DNA from: Candidatus Obscuribacterales bacterium
GTDB lineage: Bacteria > Cyanobacteriota > Vampirovibrionia > Obscuribacterales > Obscuribacteraceae
DNA length: 64,000 nucleotides
Assembly: GCA_019752635.1 (NCBI GenBank)
Contig: JAIELX010000120.1
Location: 32,494 to 96,493 of the forward strand
Reading direction: 5' to 3'
The translations under genes were made by a program, and so were the position numbers. This document shows positions 37,188 to 45,780 of the stretch, in pieces; position 1 is the stretch's first letter; every line of letters begins with the position of its first letter. A model generated the notes under the pieces. That model did not search any database. It worked only from the letters and a program-made list of their open reading frames with translations, and was not told the DNA's origin.

Positions 37188-38776
37188 GACAAAAGTGCTG
37201 GATTGATCGCGTACTTGGTGCCACCTCTAACGGCGTTAATCTCACGTATCCAATGTAGTCGCACAAGCTCATTGCAAGCGGCCTCCACTTCTGCATGATC
37301 CGTTAGCCCCGTCCAGCCGTTGCGAAGAATCCCACCTTTGATCGTGAATCCATCTCCGAGTTCACCCGTCCGAATCTTATCCGCCAGCAAAGCTACGCTT
37401 GAGTTCTTGCGCCCGATTGCTAATGAATATACCTTTCGTGCATGAGCCGAAAGAAGCTCGCACCAACGAACTGCTAACCGTGCCGTCACGAAGTCTACAT
37501 TTCTTACATCTGGTGCAGTCGCCGTCGCTACCTTCACTGTGTGCAGCAAGAGCGCCAGCTTCGGCATGAGTGATGCGTACTTGACCCAGTGCTCTTTGAG
37601 AATCTTCGACTGCTCCTTCGGCACCCATTCCGTCATGAGTTGGGAATACCACAGCTTGAAGCAATCCTGCGCGGAGACGCCATCGGCTTCAGGCTTGGTG
37701 CTGAATCTGAAGTAAGGCACTCCGGATGGTGTCGCTGGCGGGTAAGCATGGACCCCGGCAAAGTCAGCATCAATAATGCGCTTAATTGTGCGGTCGACGC
37801 TTTCGCGCGCAGCGATATCGGGATACTCGTCGACATATCCGCGGACTATCGGCTCAGGGAAAACCAATAGTTGGAGCCTTTGAACAAATCCGTCATTGTC
37901 ATGTCCGCTTACTGCACCACGGAGATACGAAGCGATTCGGTCCGGCTGGATTCCGCCGAAGAGGCTCAGGCAATGCCTCGGAACATACAGCGTACCGCTG
38001 CTTACTCTGTCTTTTGTGAAGGGGGACAAACCATTCCATGCCTCTAGAAAATAGGCTCGATCGCCTTCGCGACCATCGCGCTCCCAGCTCTTGAAGCTCG
38101 CTATAAGCTCATCACGAAACACGCATAATCCGGGATTGGCCACCTCCATCTCGGCCAGCTTTTCAATGGTGGCATCATTCGCAATGAAGCGAGTCGCGGA
38201 GGGCTTCTGAGGGGAGTTAATATCGAGAAGATTGGATTTGACCGCCTCGATTTCTTCTGCAGTCCTCTTGCCGTTCAAGCCCTTCTTTAGCTCCGATTGC
38301 TGTGCTTCGATGGCTGCTATCTCCACTTCGTATTCCAAAAGTTTTTGTTTGTGCTCGGCGAGGTACTTTCCTTCGAGTTCTCGAAGTGGGGCAAAGACTG
38401 CGTCTGCCGCGGGAGACTTACCATCTCCAGGTGGACCAACTAACGCACCGTACGTATTCGCGGCTACCATCCAGTCGTCATATTGCTTTGGACATATTGC
38501 CACCTTGGCACCGATAGCGGTGCTGACCATGGATAGAGCCGACACGGCCGCGTACTCTTGAGGGACTTGTATGCGATGCGCTATGTCGTCCGCGTATTCT
38601 CGCAGAGGTGAAGGCAACAGGTCCGACTCATACTCGGGCAAAGGTTTCTCCTCTGCCAATGGCGTTGGAGCGGTCCACGATTGGATCGGGAAAAAGACGC
38701 ATTTGCCTTGCAGTGTTACGTCTAAATCTGACGACTCGTCAGACTGCGCGTTTTGTTTTAAAATGGATTCGTTCAC
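37184..38776 (-). CDS. DUF3987-family replication protein
   Basis: 530 residues. The family signature is clear: PSPLREYADDIAHRIQVPQE, YAAVSALSMVSTAIGAKVAI, then a Walker-A-like GPPGDGKSP (about 113-122) followed by a long coiled coil and FRDELIASFKSWERDG (Walker-B region). These proteins accompany Toprim primases in phages, satellites and integrative elements and are thought to act as helicase-like replication factors. The gene is the last of a leftward operon and overlaps the primase gene by 38 bases. The C-terminal 60 residues (KIRTGELGDGFTIKGGILRN) fit a small winged-helix end. Confidence 0.88.
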   Translation of the reverse strand: MNESILKQNAQSDESSDLDVTLQGKCVFFPIQSWTAPTPLAEEKPLPEYESDLLPSPLREYADDIAHRIQVPQEYAAVSALSMVSTAIGAKVAICPKQYDDWMVAANTYGALVGPPGDGKSPAADAVFAPLRELEGKYLAEHKQKLLEYEVEIAAIEAQQSELKKGLNGKRTAEEIEAVKSNLLDINSPQKPSATRFIANDATIEKLAEMEVANPGLCVFRDELIASFKSWERDGREGDRAYFLEAWNGLSPFTKDRVSSGTLYVPRHCLSLFGGIQPDRIASYLRGAVSGHDNDGFVQRLQLLVFPEPIVRGYVDEYPDIAARESVDRTIKRIIDADFAGVHAYPPATPSGVPYFRFSTKPEADGVSAQDCFKLWYSQLMTEWVPKEQSKILKEHWVKYASLMPKLALLLHTVKVATATAPDVRNVDFVTARLAVRWCELLSAHARKVYSLAIGRKNSSVALLADKIRTGELGDGFTIKGGILRNGWTGLTDHAEVEAACNELVRLHWIREINAVRGGTKYAINPALLS

Positions 38777-39656
38777 AATCTTGTCTCCTGCTCAATCGTT
38801 CGTCCGCGAAATCCCTGCCCTGATCGGCGGGGATTCGCATTTCAGCACTTATCTTTTGAGTAACACGCTCAATGAGCGCTTCGGCTGCTTTCTCTCCGGT
38901 GTAACTTGCGTCGTTATCCGCGAATACGACGAGGTGTTCGACCCCCTCAGGCACTTCGAAAGTTTCCAACCCGTGGGCACTAACGGTGGACCAAGTCGGA
39001 ATACGAGTTTCGAGAAAGCAAGCAAGTGCCGTTTCGATTCCTTCCGCGAGTCCGAGAGTCTTGCCGGGTGGAAAGAGGCGAATGGCCGCACCGCGGGCAC
39101 TACCAGGGCATGGGCTCTGCATTAATCGTTTAGGTCCAGGAATATTGGCTTTGCCCGAGCCGTCGGGGGCTAGAAAAGTGCGATGCACTTGCACCAAATT
39201 GCCATAGTTATCTTCGACTTTCGCAAGCATCGCGGGCAATGAAACGCGTCCTTCGTCTTCAAGATGGCAATACACTCGCGGCGAGAACCGCAAAGACGAG
39301 GGAAAGTGTTCCAGGGAAATGCCGCGGCGCTGCAGGTACAGATCTGCTAAGTCACCGTGGAGCAGGTCCCTTCCTGATTCCCAAGTTTCCAGTATTCGGT
39401 TCATCTTGCGCTGATCAAAATACGGTTCTGCTTCGGTGCTAACTTCGCGGTTCCCGAGGTCGAATCCTGCAGATCGGAGTCGCCACTTAATATCGGAGGC
39501 TCGACAGCCGGCAAAGCAGTTGACGCGTAGCTGACCGTTTTCGATCCACAGAGACAAACTCGGGCTGCGGTCATTGTGCACGGGGCAGAGCGCGGAGAAT
39601 TTTTGTCCAGGTCTCTCCTTAGCTCGTTCGTATGCCTGACTTACTGTATATCGCAT
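38739..39656 (-). CDS. CHC2 zinc-finger/Toprim primase
   Basis: 305 residues. The CHC2-type zinc site is Cys24, His27 (CPVHNDRSPS), Cys47 and Cys51 (CFAGC), as in DnaG N-terminal domains. The Toprim domain follows at about 190-285: LAEGIETALACFLE (catalytic Glu) and HLVVFADNDASYTGEKAAEA (DxD-type). A short linker region lies between. It lacks the full DnaG RNA-polymerase core length, typical of element-encoded primases that work with DUF3987 partners. It overlaps the upstream SpoVG-like gene by 16 bases, so it is part of one operon. Confidence 0.9.
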   Translation of the reverse strand: MRYTVSQAYERAKERPGQKFSALCPVHNDRSPSLSLWIENGQLRVNCFAGCRASDIKWRLRSAGFDLGNREVSTEAEPYFDQRKMNRILETWESGRDLLHGDLADLYLQRRGISLEHFPSSLRFSPRVYCHLEDEGRVSLPAMLAKVEDNYGNLVQVHRTFLAPDGSGKANIPGPKRLMQSPCPGSARGAAIRLFPPGKTLGLAEGIETALACFLETRIPTWSTVSAHGLETFEVPEGVEHLVVFADNDASYTGEKAAEALIERVTQKISAEMRIPADQGRDFADERLSRRQDCERIHFKTKRAV

Positions 39657-40060
39657 GAGTTGTTGTCCTCGTCCTCAACATAGCGGTTCGGCACGATTGG
39701 AAAGGCACGCGGGGCTACTTGCTCAACCCAAGCCGCGGCGTCGGGGCCAATCAACTCATCGAGCCAGCCCTGATCTTTTGCTCTTTGTTCTTCGACTGTT
39801 ACAGCTTGGCGTTCGGCAAGCAACTTAAGCGCACTTTCTTTGAGACGCGCCGCGACTTCCTTGGGAAGCTGTACGAGGGGGCGATATTGCAATCGTCCAT
39901 CTTTGTAGTATTCGGATTGCGGGACAGCCATCCATGGACGTTGAAATCGTTGTTGCACAAGAACAAAATGGCGGATAGTGATGCCGCCCTCGCATATCAC
40001 GTCGAATGTTGCTTTGACATTTCCTGCGTTAGATAAACGCACAAAGTTTTCGATCTTCAT
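39641..40060 (-). CDS. SpoVG-like nucleic-acid-binding protein
   Basis: 139 residues. The first 90 follow the SpoVG-like beta-strand pattern seen in many phage and element replication modules: GNVKATFDVICEGGITIRHF, then MAVPQSEYYKDGRLQYRPLV and PKEVAARLKESALKLL. The family binds DNA or RNA. The C-terminal 50 residues are acidic and helical. The start overlaps the stop of the upstream HTH gene as ATGA. The family call is from pattern, not a search. Confidence 0.6.
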   Translation of the reverse strand: MKIENFVRLSNAGNVKATFDVICEGGITIRHFVLVQQRFQRPWMAVPQSEYYKDGRLQYRPLVQLPKEVAARLKESALKLLAERQAVTVEEQRAKDQGWLDELIGPDAAAWVEQVAPRAFPIVPNRYVEDEDNNSCDIQ

Positions 40061-40362
40061 AGCGCCGCTCTCTTTGCGGCTCTTTCCGCGCGGGCCCGTT
40101 CAAGATTTCCAAGCTGATGAGTGCCGTATTCGACCGTTGCTTTGTGAGTTGGGCGCAACAGATACGTCAAAACATCGGCTGCCATGTAATGCACCGCGCC
40201 TGATTCTGGATCTTTGGTGAAGGCAATCCCGGTGCCGAGCCATCGCTTACGTGCAAGCGTTGCTTCCGAGCAACCTGCCAACTTCGACAACTGCTTTGCT
40301 GAGATTCTGGCGACTCGACCGCTCTGCAGATCTTCGAGAGTCACCGGCTCGAAACTTTTCAT
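40057..40362 (-). CDS. Small HTH DNA-binding protein, first gene of the replication operon
   Basis: 101 residues from ATG at 40362, with AGGAG about 11 bases upstream; GTG at 40401 is an alternative. Residues about 20-45 form a helix-turn-helix (ISAKQLSKLAGCSEATLARK), followed by a wing-like stretch GIAFTKDPESGAVHYMAADV and a basic end. It resembles excisionase/AlpA-type regulators. It may control the replication operon or excision. The iteron-like array lies directly upstream of its start. Confidence 0.7.
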   Translation of the reverse strand: MKSFEPVTLEDLQSGRVARISAKQLSKLAGCSEATLARKRWLGTGIAFTKDPESGAVHYMAADVLTYLLRPTHKATVEYGTHQLGNLERARAERAAKRAAL

Positions 40363-40479
40363 ATGTTCGCGTGCTCCTGCGTTGGAATCAACACGCAACA
40401 CTATGATTGAGCAGGAAGACCCTTCGGATCACCATGGCTCATCGAATAAGCTCGCTTGACATGGATCTTTCGGTGCTTG

Positions 40480-40709
40480 TGCAGTAAATGCAGTGTTATG
40501 CAGTACGGCGTACTGCACTCGGATTCATTGGTGCACAACTGATTCAGGGCTTGTGCAGTAAATGCAGTAAATCTGTGCAGGGAGAACTTTCTTCTCTAGA
40601 TAGTATTTGAAAAATGTCTTAGAGAAGTTACTGCATTTACTGCATGTGGCTGGGAAGGTCGTCACTGTAATGATTTCGAGATGCAGTACGGTTACTGCAT
40701 TGCACTGCA
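40480..40709. repeat. Iteron-like TGCAGTAA array with palindrome; candidate replication origin
   Basis: TGCAGTAAATGCAG units occur at 40480 and 40554 (a tandem double at 40554-40570) and inverted at 40628-40644. A perfect palindrome TGCAGTACG-G-CGTACTGCA lies at 40499-40517, and a near copy at 40682-40699, then TGCACTGCA at 40701. Between the clusters the DNA is AT-rich. The array sits just upstream of the primase operon. Iterons beside a primase and a DUF3987 gene suit an origin or Rep-type operator. Confidence 0.75.
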
Positions 40710-40741
40710 TTATTGCCAATAGTTTGCGTCTTCACACGATA

Positions 40742-41077
40742 CTATTCGCCTTTATTGTCGGTGTCGATGCGCTCAAGTGAAGCACATTGTTCCTCATGTT
40801 GAACGCTAGTGCTACGTGTGCGAGTGCTACGTAACCAGATTCTGACCTCGTCGGCTTTGATGAACCACAAGAAGCAGAATGTTATCTGAAGCGACACGCC
40901 AATCACGCCGCAAATGAGCCTTGACCAATCAATACACAAATATTCTCGCCTATCAAAAGGCATTTGCCAAATCGGGGAGTACCCAAAGTTCTCCCAGGGA
41001 GGTTGCAAAAAGCACCACGCCCATGCTCCACAGAGCGTGATGAGGTAAAGTTGCACCACTATTGGATTGGTTTTCAT
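40742..41077 (-). CDS. Two-pass membrane protein of the element
   Basis: 111 residues. Two hydrophobic segments: VVQLYLITLCGAWAWCFL (about 7-24) and LICGVIGVSLQITFCFLWFI (about 54-73). They are separated by a polar loop with REYLCIDW and followed by a charged tail rich in Ser/Thr/Glu. GAGGTG lies 7 bases before the start. No family recognised. It could be a superinfection or membrane cargo protein of the element. Confidence 0.55.
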   Translation of the reverse strand: MKTNPIVVQLYLITLCGAWAWCFLQPPWENFGYSPIWQMPFDRREYLCIDWSRLICGVIGVSLQITFCFLWFIKADEVRIWLRSTRTRSTSVQHEEQCASLERIDTDNKGE

Positions 41078-41682
41078 GAGGCACCTCTAAGACGCTGCAC
41101 TTTACAGGTTAGCCCGTCAATTATTTCAGACTTACCTGTTTGCCGTCGCGACCTCCGTCGCCTTCCGAATTGACTCAACATTCAGGCGCGATAAACTTGG
41201 CTGAACCCCCTGAAATTTGCCGGGAAAATTTTTGGAGCACTTATGCAGGTGAGGGACTGAGAGAGATATTTTCGCGGAACACGCGCCTGCCCCCTTCACG
41301 CAACTACCGCATGCACGCCCGCCCGAGGGTGCCCGCCCCTTCTGGATGGGCGGATGAGGCAGGGCGATGCGTTGACACATCTCTAGTCACGTTCGCTTCG
41401 ACACAATCCGGACCTTTTGTGTCGACTACTTCGGCATCGAGTTCGCTGAAACTCATTGCGGCGCAAGTAGTTCGAGCATGACAAACCGGTCCCTTTGTCA
41501 CACAACCATTAGCGCTAAGTCAACTTCGGCAGTCTTGACGACACCGCCCAAGGTGCCAGGCGTGGTAGATGCGCAGGCTTCTTTATTGGCAATATCTGGT
41601 GCGCGATTGGTTTCGACTATCGCGCGGATATGCTTTCGACTGTCCGTCGGGGTAGGATATCGTTAGGGATTTCACGAGGTGC
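41078..41682. other. 600-base gene-free stretch with two operator-like palindromes
   Basis: No convincing gene. Two inverted repeats with similar cores are visible: TCGACACAA/TTGTGTCGA (41398-41425) around TCCGGACCTT, and TGACAAA/TTTGTCA (41479-41500) around CCGGTCCC. A related palindrome TGACACAC/GTGTGTCA is at 44605-44630. They look like binding sites for one regulator. Confidence 0.5.
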
Positions 41683-42246
41683 TTGCAAGTGCTATCAAAG
41701 AGTTTCCGTTTCGCGCTACTGCCTGTACTAGCTGTGCTTGCTTGTCTTGTTGGAGTGCGCGCAGCTATTGCTGAAGGAATATCCGAAGTGGAGGTGGGAG
41801 CTTATCAGAGTTCGATGAAGCTAGCCAAACTGAACTCCGCTTGGCTCAAAGGTGTGAAGGAGGTCAATTTGATGGTCGGCGGTGCCTTTGCTGATAAGGT
41901 TGCTTCGGATGCTGCATACACGCTTACCCATGCTGGTTTGCGGGTCTATCAAGAGAATGAATCTGGTAAGTTCCGACCCACAATCAGTGTAATGCCGATG
42001 GTTCGCGGTTTCCTGGGGAAGAAAGCTATCTGTCATGTCCTCGTAACCTATAACGATTACGCCACCAGACTCGATAATCCAATGGCGCACGGCGTCGTTC
42101 AAGTTGTCTCATTGGAGCGCGTGCAATCTGGCGTTCAACTGTCCAAGTCTAATGAGGCGCTACAGCAAATGTCATCGCAAGTGATCAAAGATTTTGCCAC
42201 GCTATACATGGACGCAAACCTTTCCGAGACGACGCCGCCTCAATAA
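41683..42246 (+). CDS. Secreted hypothetical protein (cargo)
   Basis: 187 residues from TTG; GTG at 41689 is equally possible. The signal peptide ends at about AIA (30). The mature part is a mixed alpha/beta protein: LNLMVGG-type strand after a WLKGVKEV helix, SDAAYTLTHAGLRVYQENES, AICHVLVTYNDYATR, QMSSQVIKDFATLYMDAN. This pattern (strand, DAAYTLT helix, then conserved strand and final helix) resembles secreted lipoprotein-like DUF4136-type or LPS-assembly-type folds, but no family is certain. It is convergent with and overlaps the next gene by seven bases. Confidence 0.6.
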   Translation: MQVLSKSFRFALLPVLAVLACLVGVRAAIAEGISEVEVGAYQSSMKLAKLNSAWLKGVKEVNLMVGGAFADKVASDAAYTLTHAGLRVYQENESGKFRPTISVMPMVRGFLGKKAICHVLVTYNDYATRLDNPMAHGVVQVVSLERVQSGVQLSKSNEALQQMSSQVIKDFATLYMDANLSETTPPQ

Positions 42247-42782
42247 ACCGGTCGAGCTGCGGGCATTTTTGGTATCGGACGAATTGGCTCAATCCAAGGC
42301 TGTTGATCTCGAATGATGATGACTGGTGGCGTCGTGAAGGTCGGTGGATCAGGAATGTTGGACGGCTGCATAATCTGCCGTCCGGCTCTCGCATTGTATT
42401 GATTGACGGCCGCATTATAGTAGAGCACGTCTTGCTGATTGTTCAGCGCTTGAACTTGCGGGTTAAGTGCGCCTTGCATCCGTCGAGCCCATCCTCCGAG
42501 ACCTCGATGCGCTGGGAACGGGTCGATTGGTTTGGGTGCTGCCTGTGCGGGTTGCGGTGAGTTCGCGCTGACTGGTGCGAAGACTGGAGCATTTTGCAGG
42601 GGGACAAGTTGCCCGCTGTCGAGCTTCTGGAATGTACTCTGCTGACCAGTCTGGTGGTCTATCAAAGTGTAAAGTCCGGGGGCTAACTCGCCGTTTCCAT
42701 TTTGTTGTGCTCCCGCCGAGGACATGGACACAGTGAGGAGAATGACAACAGTCGAGAACAGGACCTTGCCGATCGTGTACAT
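42240..42782 (-). CDS. Secreted Pro-rich hypothetical protein
   Basis: 180 residues with a clear signal peptide (LFSTVVILLTVSMSSAGA). The mature part starts with an ordered-looking beta segment (GLYTLIDHQTGQQSTFQKL) and then turns Pro/Ala-rich with an Asn/Gln patch (QALNNQQDVLYYNAAVNQYN) and a Pro-rich end. It probably lies in the periplasm or envelope. No family. The stop overlaps the convergent gene. Confidence 0.6.
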   Translation of the reverse strand: MYTIGKVLFSTVVILLTVSMSSAGAQQNGNGELAPGLYTLIDHQTGQQSTFQKLDSGQLVPLQNAPVFAPVSANSPQPAQAAPKPIDPFPAHRGLGGWARRMQGALNPQVQALNNQQDVLYYNAAVNQYNARAGRQIMQPSNIPDPPTFTTPPVIIIRDQQPWIEPIRPIPKMPAARPVY

Positions 42783-42786
42783 GAAC

Positions 42787-43926
42787 TCACCTCCGAGCTG
42801 ACGACGTTGTTTCTATGGGCACTGGCGAGAGATAACCGAGGTTGTGACTTTGAAGGTAGGCGGATAACGACAGATCGAGCGCTGGTGATCTGACTGGGCG
42901 AAAGCTGTAAGAGCGCGTGCCTATCGAGGTATGAACGGAGTCAGATACCGGTCTGCCGGCAGCATCGTATCTGCGAATTCGTTGCTCGCTGCGATAAAGT
43001 CCATCGCCTACGTAGTCGTACCGCGTCAACCGTGCTGATTGGTAGGTCTCGGTAATCATTCCGTGGTAGGTACTGGTGAAGGATATCGCTTCGGTGTATT
43101 CGACGCAGTGCGAATTGTCTGTTTCAACGCACACCTTTTTCGTGACGAACGCGTTGCCGACAGTGGCCAGGTGCTTCGTCGGTACAGTCCAAAAGCCGTT
43201 CTTGACTCGTTCCCATGCATGACCTTCTGAGTCCGCGCATTCGCCTTTGAAGTGTTCCGACTCGCTTAGGTAAGTGTCGTTCGGTCTTGCTACCAGTCCC
43301 GTGATTAGGTCCTTGGTATATACATTGGTAGCCATGGATTGGGTCCACAATCCTGCTCGCCAATCGGGAACTCTGCGCCAAGTCTCCGCCGTGGAATTCG
43401 GCGTGGCGCCTTGAATTCTATCCTTTAAGATCTCGGCGGCTTGTCGCTCGTCTAACCTGTTTCCGGGGGAGAGCTTTGAACTGACTGCCGGTAGGTTGTC
43501 CAGGAGCTGCACACCTGCATGAAGTATCTTCGGATCGGCTGACTGATCGTTATCGGGTTGCGTGACTTCCGGTAATTCGCGCGCGGGCACGCTCAACTTG
43601 ACGATTTCCCTGTCGATCTTTTCTGATAGGTCCGCGTTCCGCTCTTTGCTCGCGTGTTCCTTCGCGATCATCAAAGTCTTTCGAGCGCCTTCCATGTTGC
43701 CCGACTTCCTCTGCACAATGCTGAGGTGAAGCAGTACCGAGCCTCGTTGTTCTGGCGGGCAGTTCGCGAGCGCGTGCAATAATGCGTCCTGCGCCTCGTC
43801 ATATTTGCCTTGTTTCATCAACGCGCGAGCTGATGCGTCGTCTTCCTGCCAGCTATGAGACAAGGCGGGCAGTTGCGTGATGAGTAGGAGCGAAAGTGCG
43901 AGTGTGAGCTTTGAGATCTTCGCCAT
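42787..43926 (-). CDS. Exported TPR protein of the element
   Basis: 379 residues from ATG at 43926 (the frame extends 75 bases further). A signal peptide ends near HS at 24. Two to three TPR units follow (ARALMKQGKYDEAQDALLHA, GSVLLHLSIVQRKSGNMEGA). The region from about 150 on is beta-rich and unknown: WRRVPDWRAGLWTQSMATNV, GYFTVP-like FWTVPTKHLATV, TSTYHGMITETYQSA and YDYVGDGLYRSEQRIRR. No enzyme motif seen. It is followed closely by the Pro-rich secreted gene, so the two may be co-transcribed. Confidence 0.65.
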   Translation of the reverse strand: MAKISKLTLALSLLLITQLPALSHSWQEDDASARALMKQGKYDEAQDALLHALANCPPEQRGSVLLHLSIVQRKSGNMEGARKTLMIAKEHASKERNADLSEKIDREIVKLSVPARELPEVTQPDNDQSADPKILHAGVQLLDNLPAVSSKLSPGNRLDERQAAEILKDRIQGATPNSTAETWRRVPDWRAGLWTQSMATNVYTKDLITGLVARPNDTYLSESEHFKGECADSEGHAWERVKNGFWTVPTKHLATVGNAFVTKKVCVETDNSHCVEYTEAISFTSTYHGMITETYQSARLTRYDYVGDGLYRSEQRIRRYDAAGRPVSDSVHTSIGTRSYSFRPVRSPALDLSLSAYLQSHNLGYLSPVPIETTSSARR

Positions 43927-43993
43927 AGCGATCACCGAGCTAGTGCATATATCTAATTGTGCCCCGCAGGATCCCACGTAAATCAGACACGCG

Positions 43994-44030
43994 CAAAACA
44001 AAACGAGACTGCATATATCGCGCAGTCTCG
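43994..44030 (-). terminator. Rho-independent terminator
   Basis: On the minus strand CGAGACTGC (44030-44022), a 9-base loop and GCAGTCTCG (44012-44004) are followed by TTTTGTTTTG. It lies 26 bases beyond the stop of the leftward gene at 44056 and separates it from the TPR gene. Confidence 0.8.
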
Positions 44031-44055
44031 CTCGTTGTTTACCGGTGGCTTGAGG

Positions 44056-44499
44056 CTAGTCGCCCACTCGTGTGGAAATCCCCAGCGCTTTGAAGGCGCC
44101 GAATTGAGCCTGAAAGAGTTTGTGGACCGCTTGCGTGTGGGTAAGGATGACATCTAACGGGGTGAACCTATCCATGTTTTCGGAGCGTTGTGCGAGGACC
44201 TCTCCAAGAGCTTTGCAGGCCCGCAGAATATTCACATTCGCTTGAACGGGATCTCCGACGGACTCGATTAGCTTCTGCTTACCATCTCTGCGCAAGACAT
44301 CGCGCTGATAGAGCCAGTTGTTTTCATCTCTCCAAGTTGCGATCTGTTCTTTGCTCCGACCGCAGAGTCTCGCGATAGTGCTAAGGCGTACCACCGGCAT
44401 GGTGATGTACTTTGTCTGTGCGATGTCCCTGGCTTCGTCGTCGGATATAAGGCTTTGCGTAATTTGTTCGGTGTCTGCTGATTGCTCGCTCGTGCTCAT
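44056..44499 (-). CDS. Helix-turn-helix protein of the element
   Basis: 147 residues from ATG at 44499 behind GGAGACC; the frame extends upstream without support. An HTH of the phage/terminase-small type lies at about 35-60 (VRLSTIARLCGRSKEQIATW), followed by DENNWLYQRDVLRRDGKQKL. The C-terminal half is helical. It could be a regulator acting on the palindromes at 41398, 41479 and 44605, the last of which lies just in front of its start. No family certain. Confidence 0.6.
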   Translation of the reverse strand: MSTSEQSADTEQITQSLISDDEARDIAQTKYITMPVVRLSTIARLCGRSKEQIATWRDENNWLYQRDVLRRDGKQKLIESVGDPVQANVNILRACKALGEVLAQRSENMDRFTPLDVILTHTQAVHKLFQAQFGAFKALGISTRVGD

Positions 44500-44604
44500 T
44501 GGTCCGGTCTCCGTGCTCTCTACTACGGGGCATCGTAACAAATGGTACGTGTGTCTGCAAGCGGTGCAGGTATCGTATGCGGTGCTATGGGTTTTAAGCA
44601 GGTC

Positions 44605-44630
44605 TGACACACCCCCCCTATTGTGTGTCA
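44605..44630. promoter_or_regulatory. Operator-like palindrome
   Basis: TGACACAC/GTGTGTCA with 8-bp perfect arms and a 10-base C-rich centre. Two TGACAAA units follow in tandem at 44724 and 44737. The site lies between the divergent HTH gene (start 44499) and the first serine recombinase (start 44980). Confidence 0.5.
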
Positions 44631-44979
44631 ACCCGGCTATGTCAGATTCCACATTTAATCAAAGCAGATTGCCACCATGCACGGTTCTCCCGGGAACGGC
44701 CTTCTGGTAAGCGTTCTCGGGTGTGACAAAATGTCGTGACAAACTCGGCGGATCCCTATTTTACGAGGGCTCTTCGGGTTGGACAAACCTATTAGAAATT
44801 GGTATTTGTAGTTGAAGTGAAACAATTTGAACGCGGTGCTTGCCAAAGTGTCGCGTGCTTCACTACGGGGTTAACAGAATAGTCGTTCAGATGGCGCCAT
44901 TGTGTGGCGCTGCCTTGCTTCCGACTACGGATGCGCGAGCAATCGCCGGCTTTGCTGTGTTTTCGGGGAGGTGTTTATT

Positions 44980-45729
44980 ATGAAGCTAGCCGCATACACG
45001 CGCGTTTCTAGCCAATCGCAGAAAGATAACACCTCACTTTCCGTGCAGATCGAGCGCATCCAAGGCTACTGCGTGGCAATGGGACACGAGCTGGCGAGCC
45101 ATCACTCCGACGTTGAAACGGGGACCGGCAGGGAGAAGCGAAAGGGGTTTGCAAAGGCGTTGGCAGAGATTCGACAAGGGGCTGCTGACGGGCTGATCGT
45201 ATTGAAGCTTGACCGCTACGCCCGCAATGTTGTCGACGGACTGCAGGTTGCGAACGAGCTGCGTGCGCAGGGAAAGCACCTTGTAATTGTCGACATTAGC
45301 GTAGACACCTCAACGCCGATGGGACTTTGTATCTTCACGATCTTGCTTGCCGTAGCGGAACTGGAACACAGCACCATAAACGAGCGATGTAGCAGCGGCA
45401 AGGCGAAGGTGCGCGAACGAAATGGATACGTGCACGGCAAGCCTCCTTACGGATGGAAGGCTGCGAAGGTCGATGATAGGCGAACGCTTGTCCCTGTTCC
45501 CGAGCAACAGCACTGGCGCGCGAAGATTATCGAGTGGCGAGAATGCGGATTGGCTTATCGACAAATCGCCGACGACTTGAACGAGTTGGGCGTGCCTGCG
45601 CAGATGGGAGGACCATGGAGTGTGCCCTCCGTGCGGCAAATCTGCAAGCGTAGGTATTTGCTGATTGAGTGGATTCAAAGCAAACAAACGCATCCCAATG
45701 CTAACGAATTGCCCGATGACACGAGTTAG
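44980..45729 (+). CDS. Serine recombinase (resolvase/invertase family) 1
   Basis: 249 residues from ATG at 44980 behind GGGGAGG; the frame extends 78 bases further. The N-terminal catalytic domain starts KLAAYTRVSSQSQKDN with nucleophile Ser10. KLDRYARN carries the conserved Arg pair, and a long helix with AVAELEHSTINERC follows. The C-terminal part (about 185-235) has a recombinase-type segment GLAYRQIADDLNELGVPAQM with WSVPSVRQICKR, an HTH. About 250 residues is resolvase-sized plus a short recombinase domain. The next gene is a paralogue 50 bases downstream. Confidence 0.9.
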   Translation: MKLAAYTRVSSQSQKDNTSLSVQIERIQGYCVAMGHELASHHSDVETGTGREKRKGFAKALAEIRQGAADGLIVLKLDRYARNVVDGLQVANELRAQGKHLVIVDISVDTSTPMGLCIFTILLAVAELEHSTINERCSSGKAKVRERNGYVHGKPPYGWKAAKVDDRRTLVPVPEQQHWRAKIIEWRECGLAYRQIADDLNELGVPAQMGGPWSVPSVRQICKRRYLLIEWIQSKQTHPNANELPDDTS

Positions 45730-45780
45730 CTTTTGTCCTGAGGCGATTGTGATTTGAAGGTTTCAATAAAGGGGGCATCT

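Noticed and set aside
41478..41666. 62-codon frame in the 600-base gap of the element
   Set aside because: No ribosome binding site, composition not protein-like, and it crosses the second operator-like palindrome.
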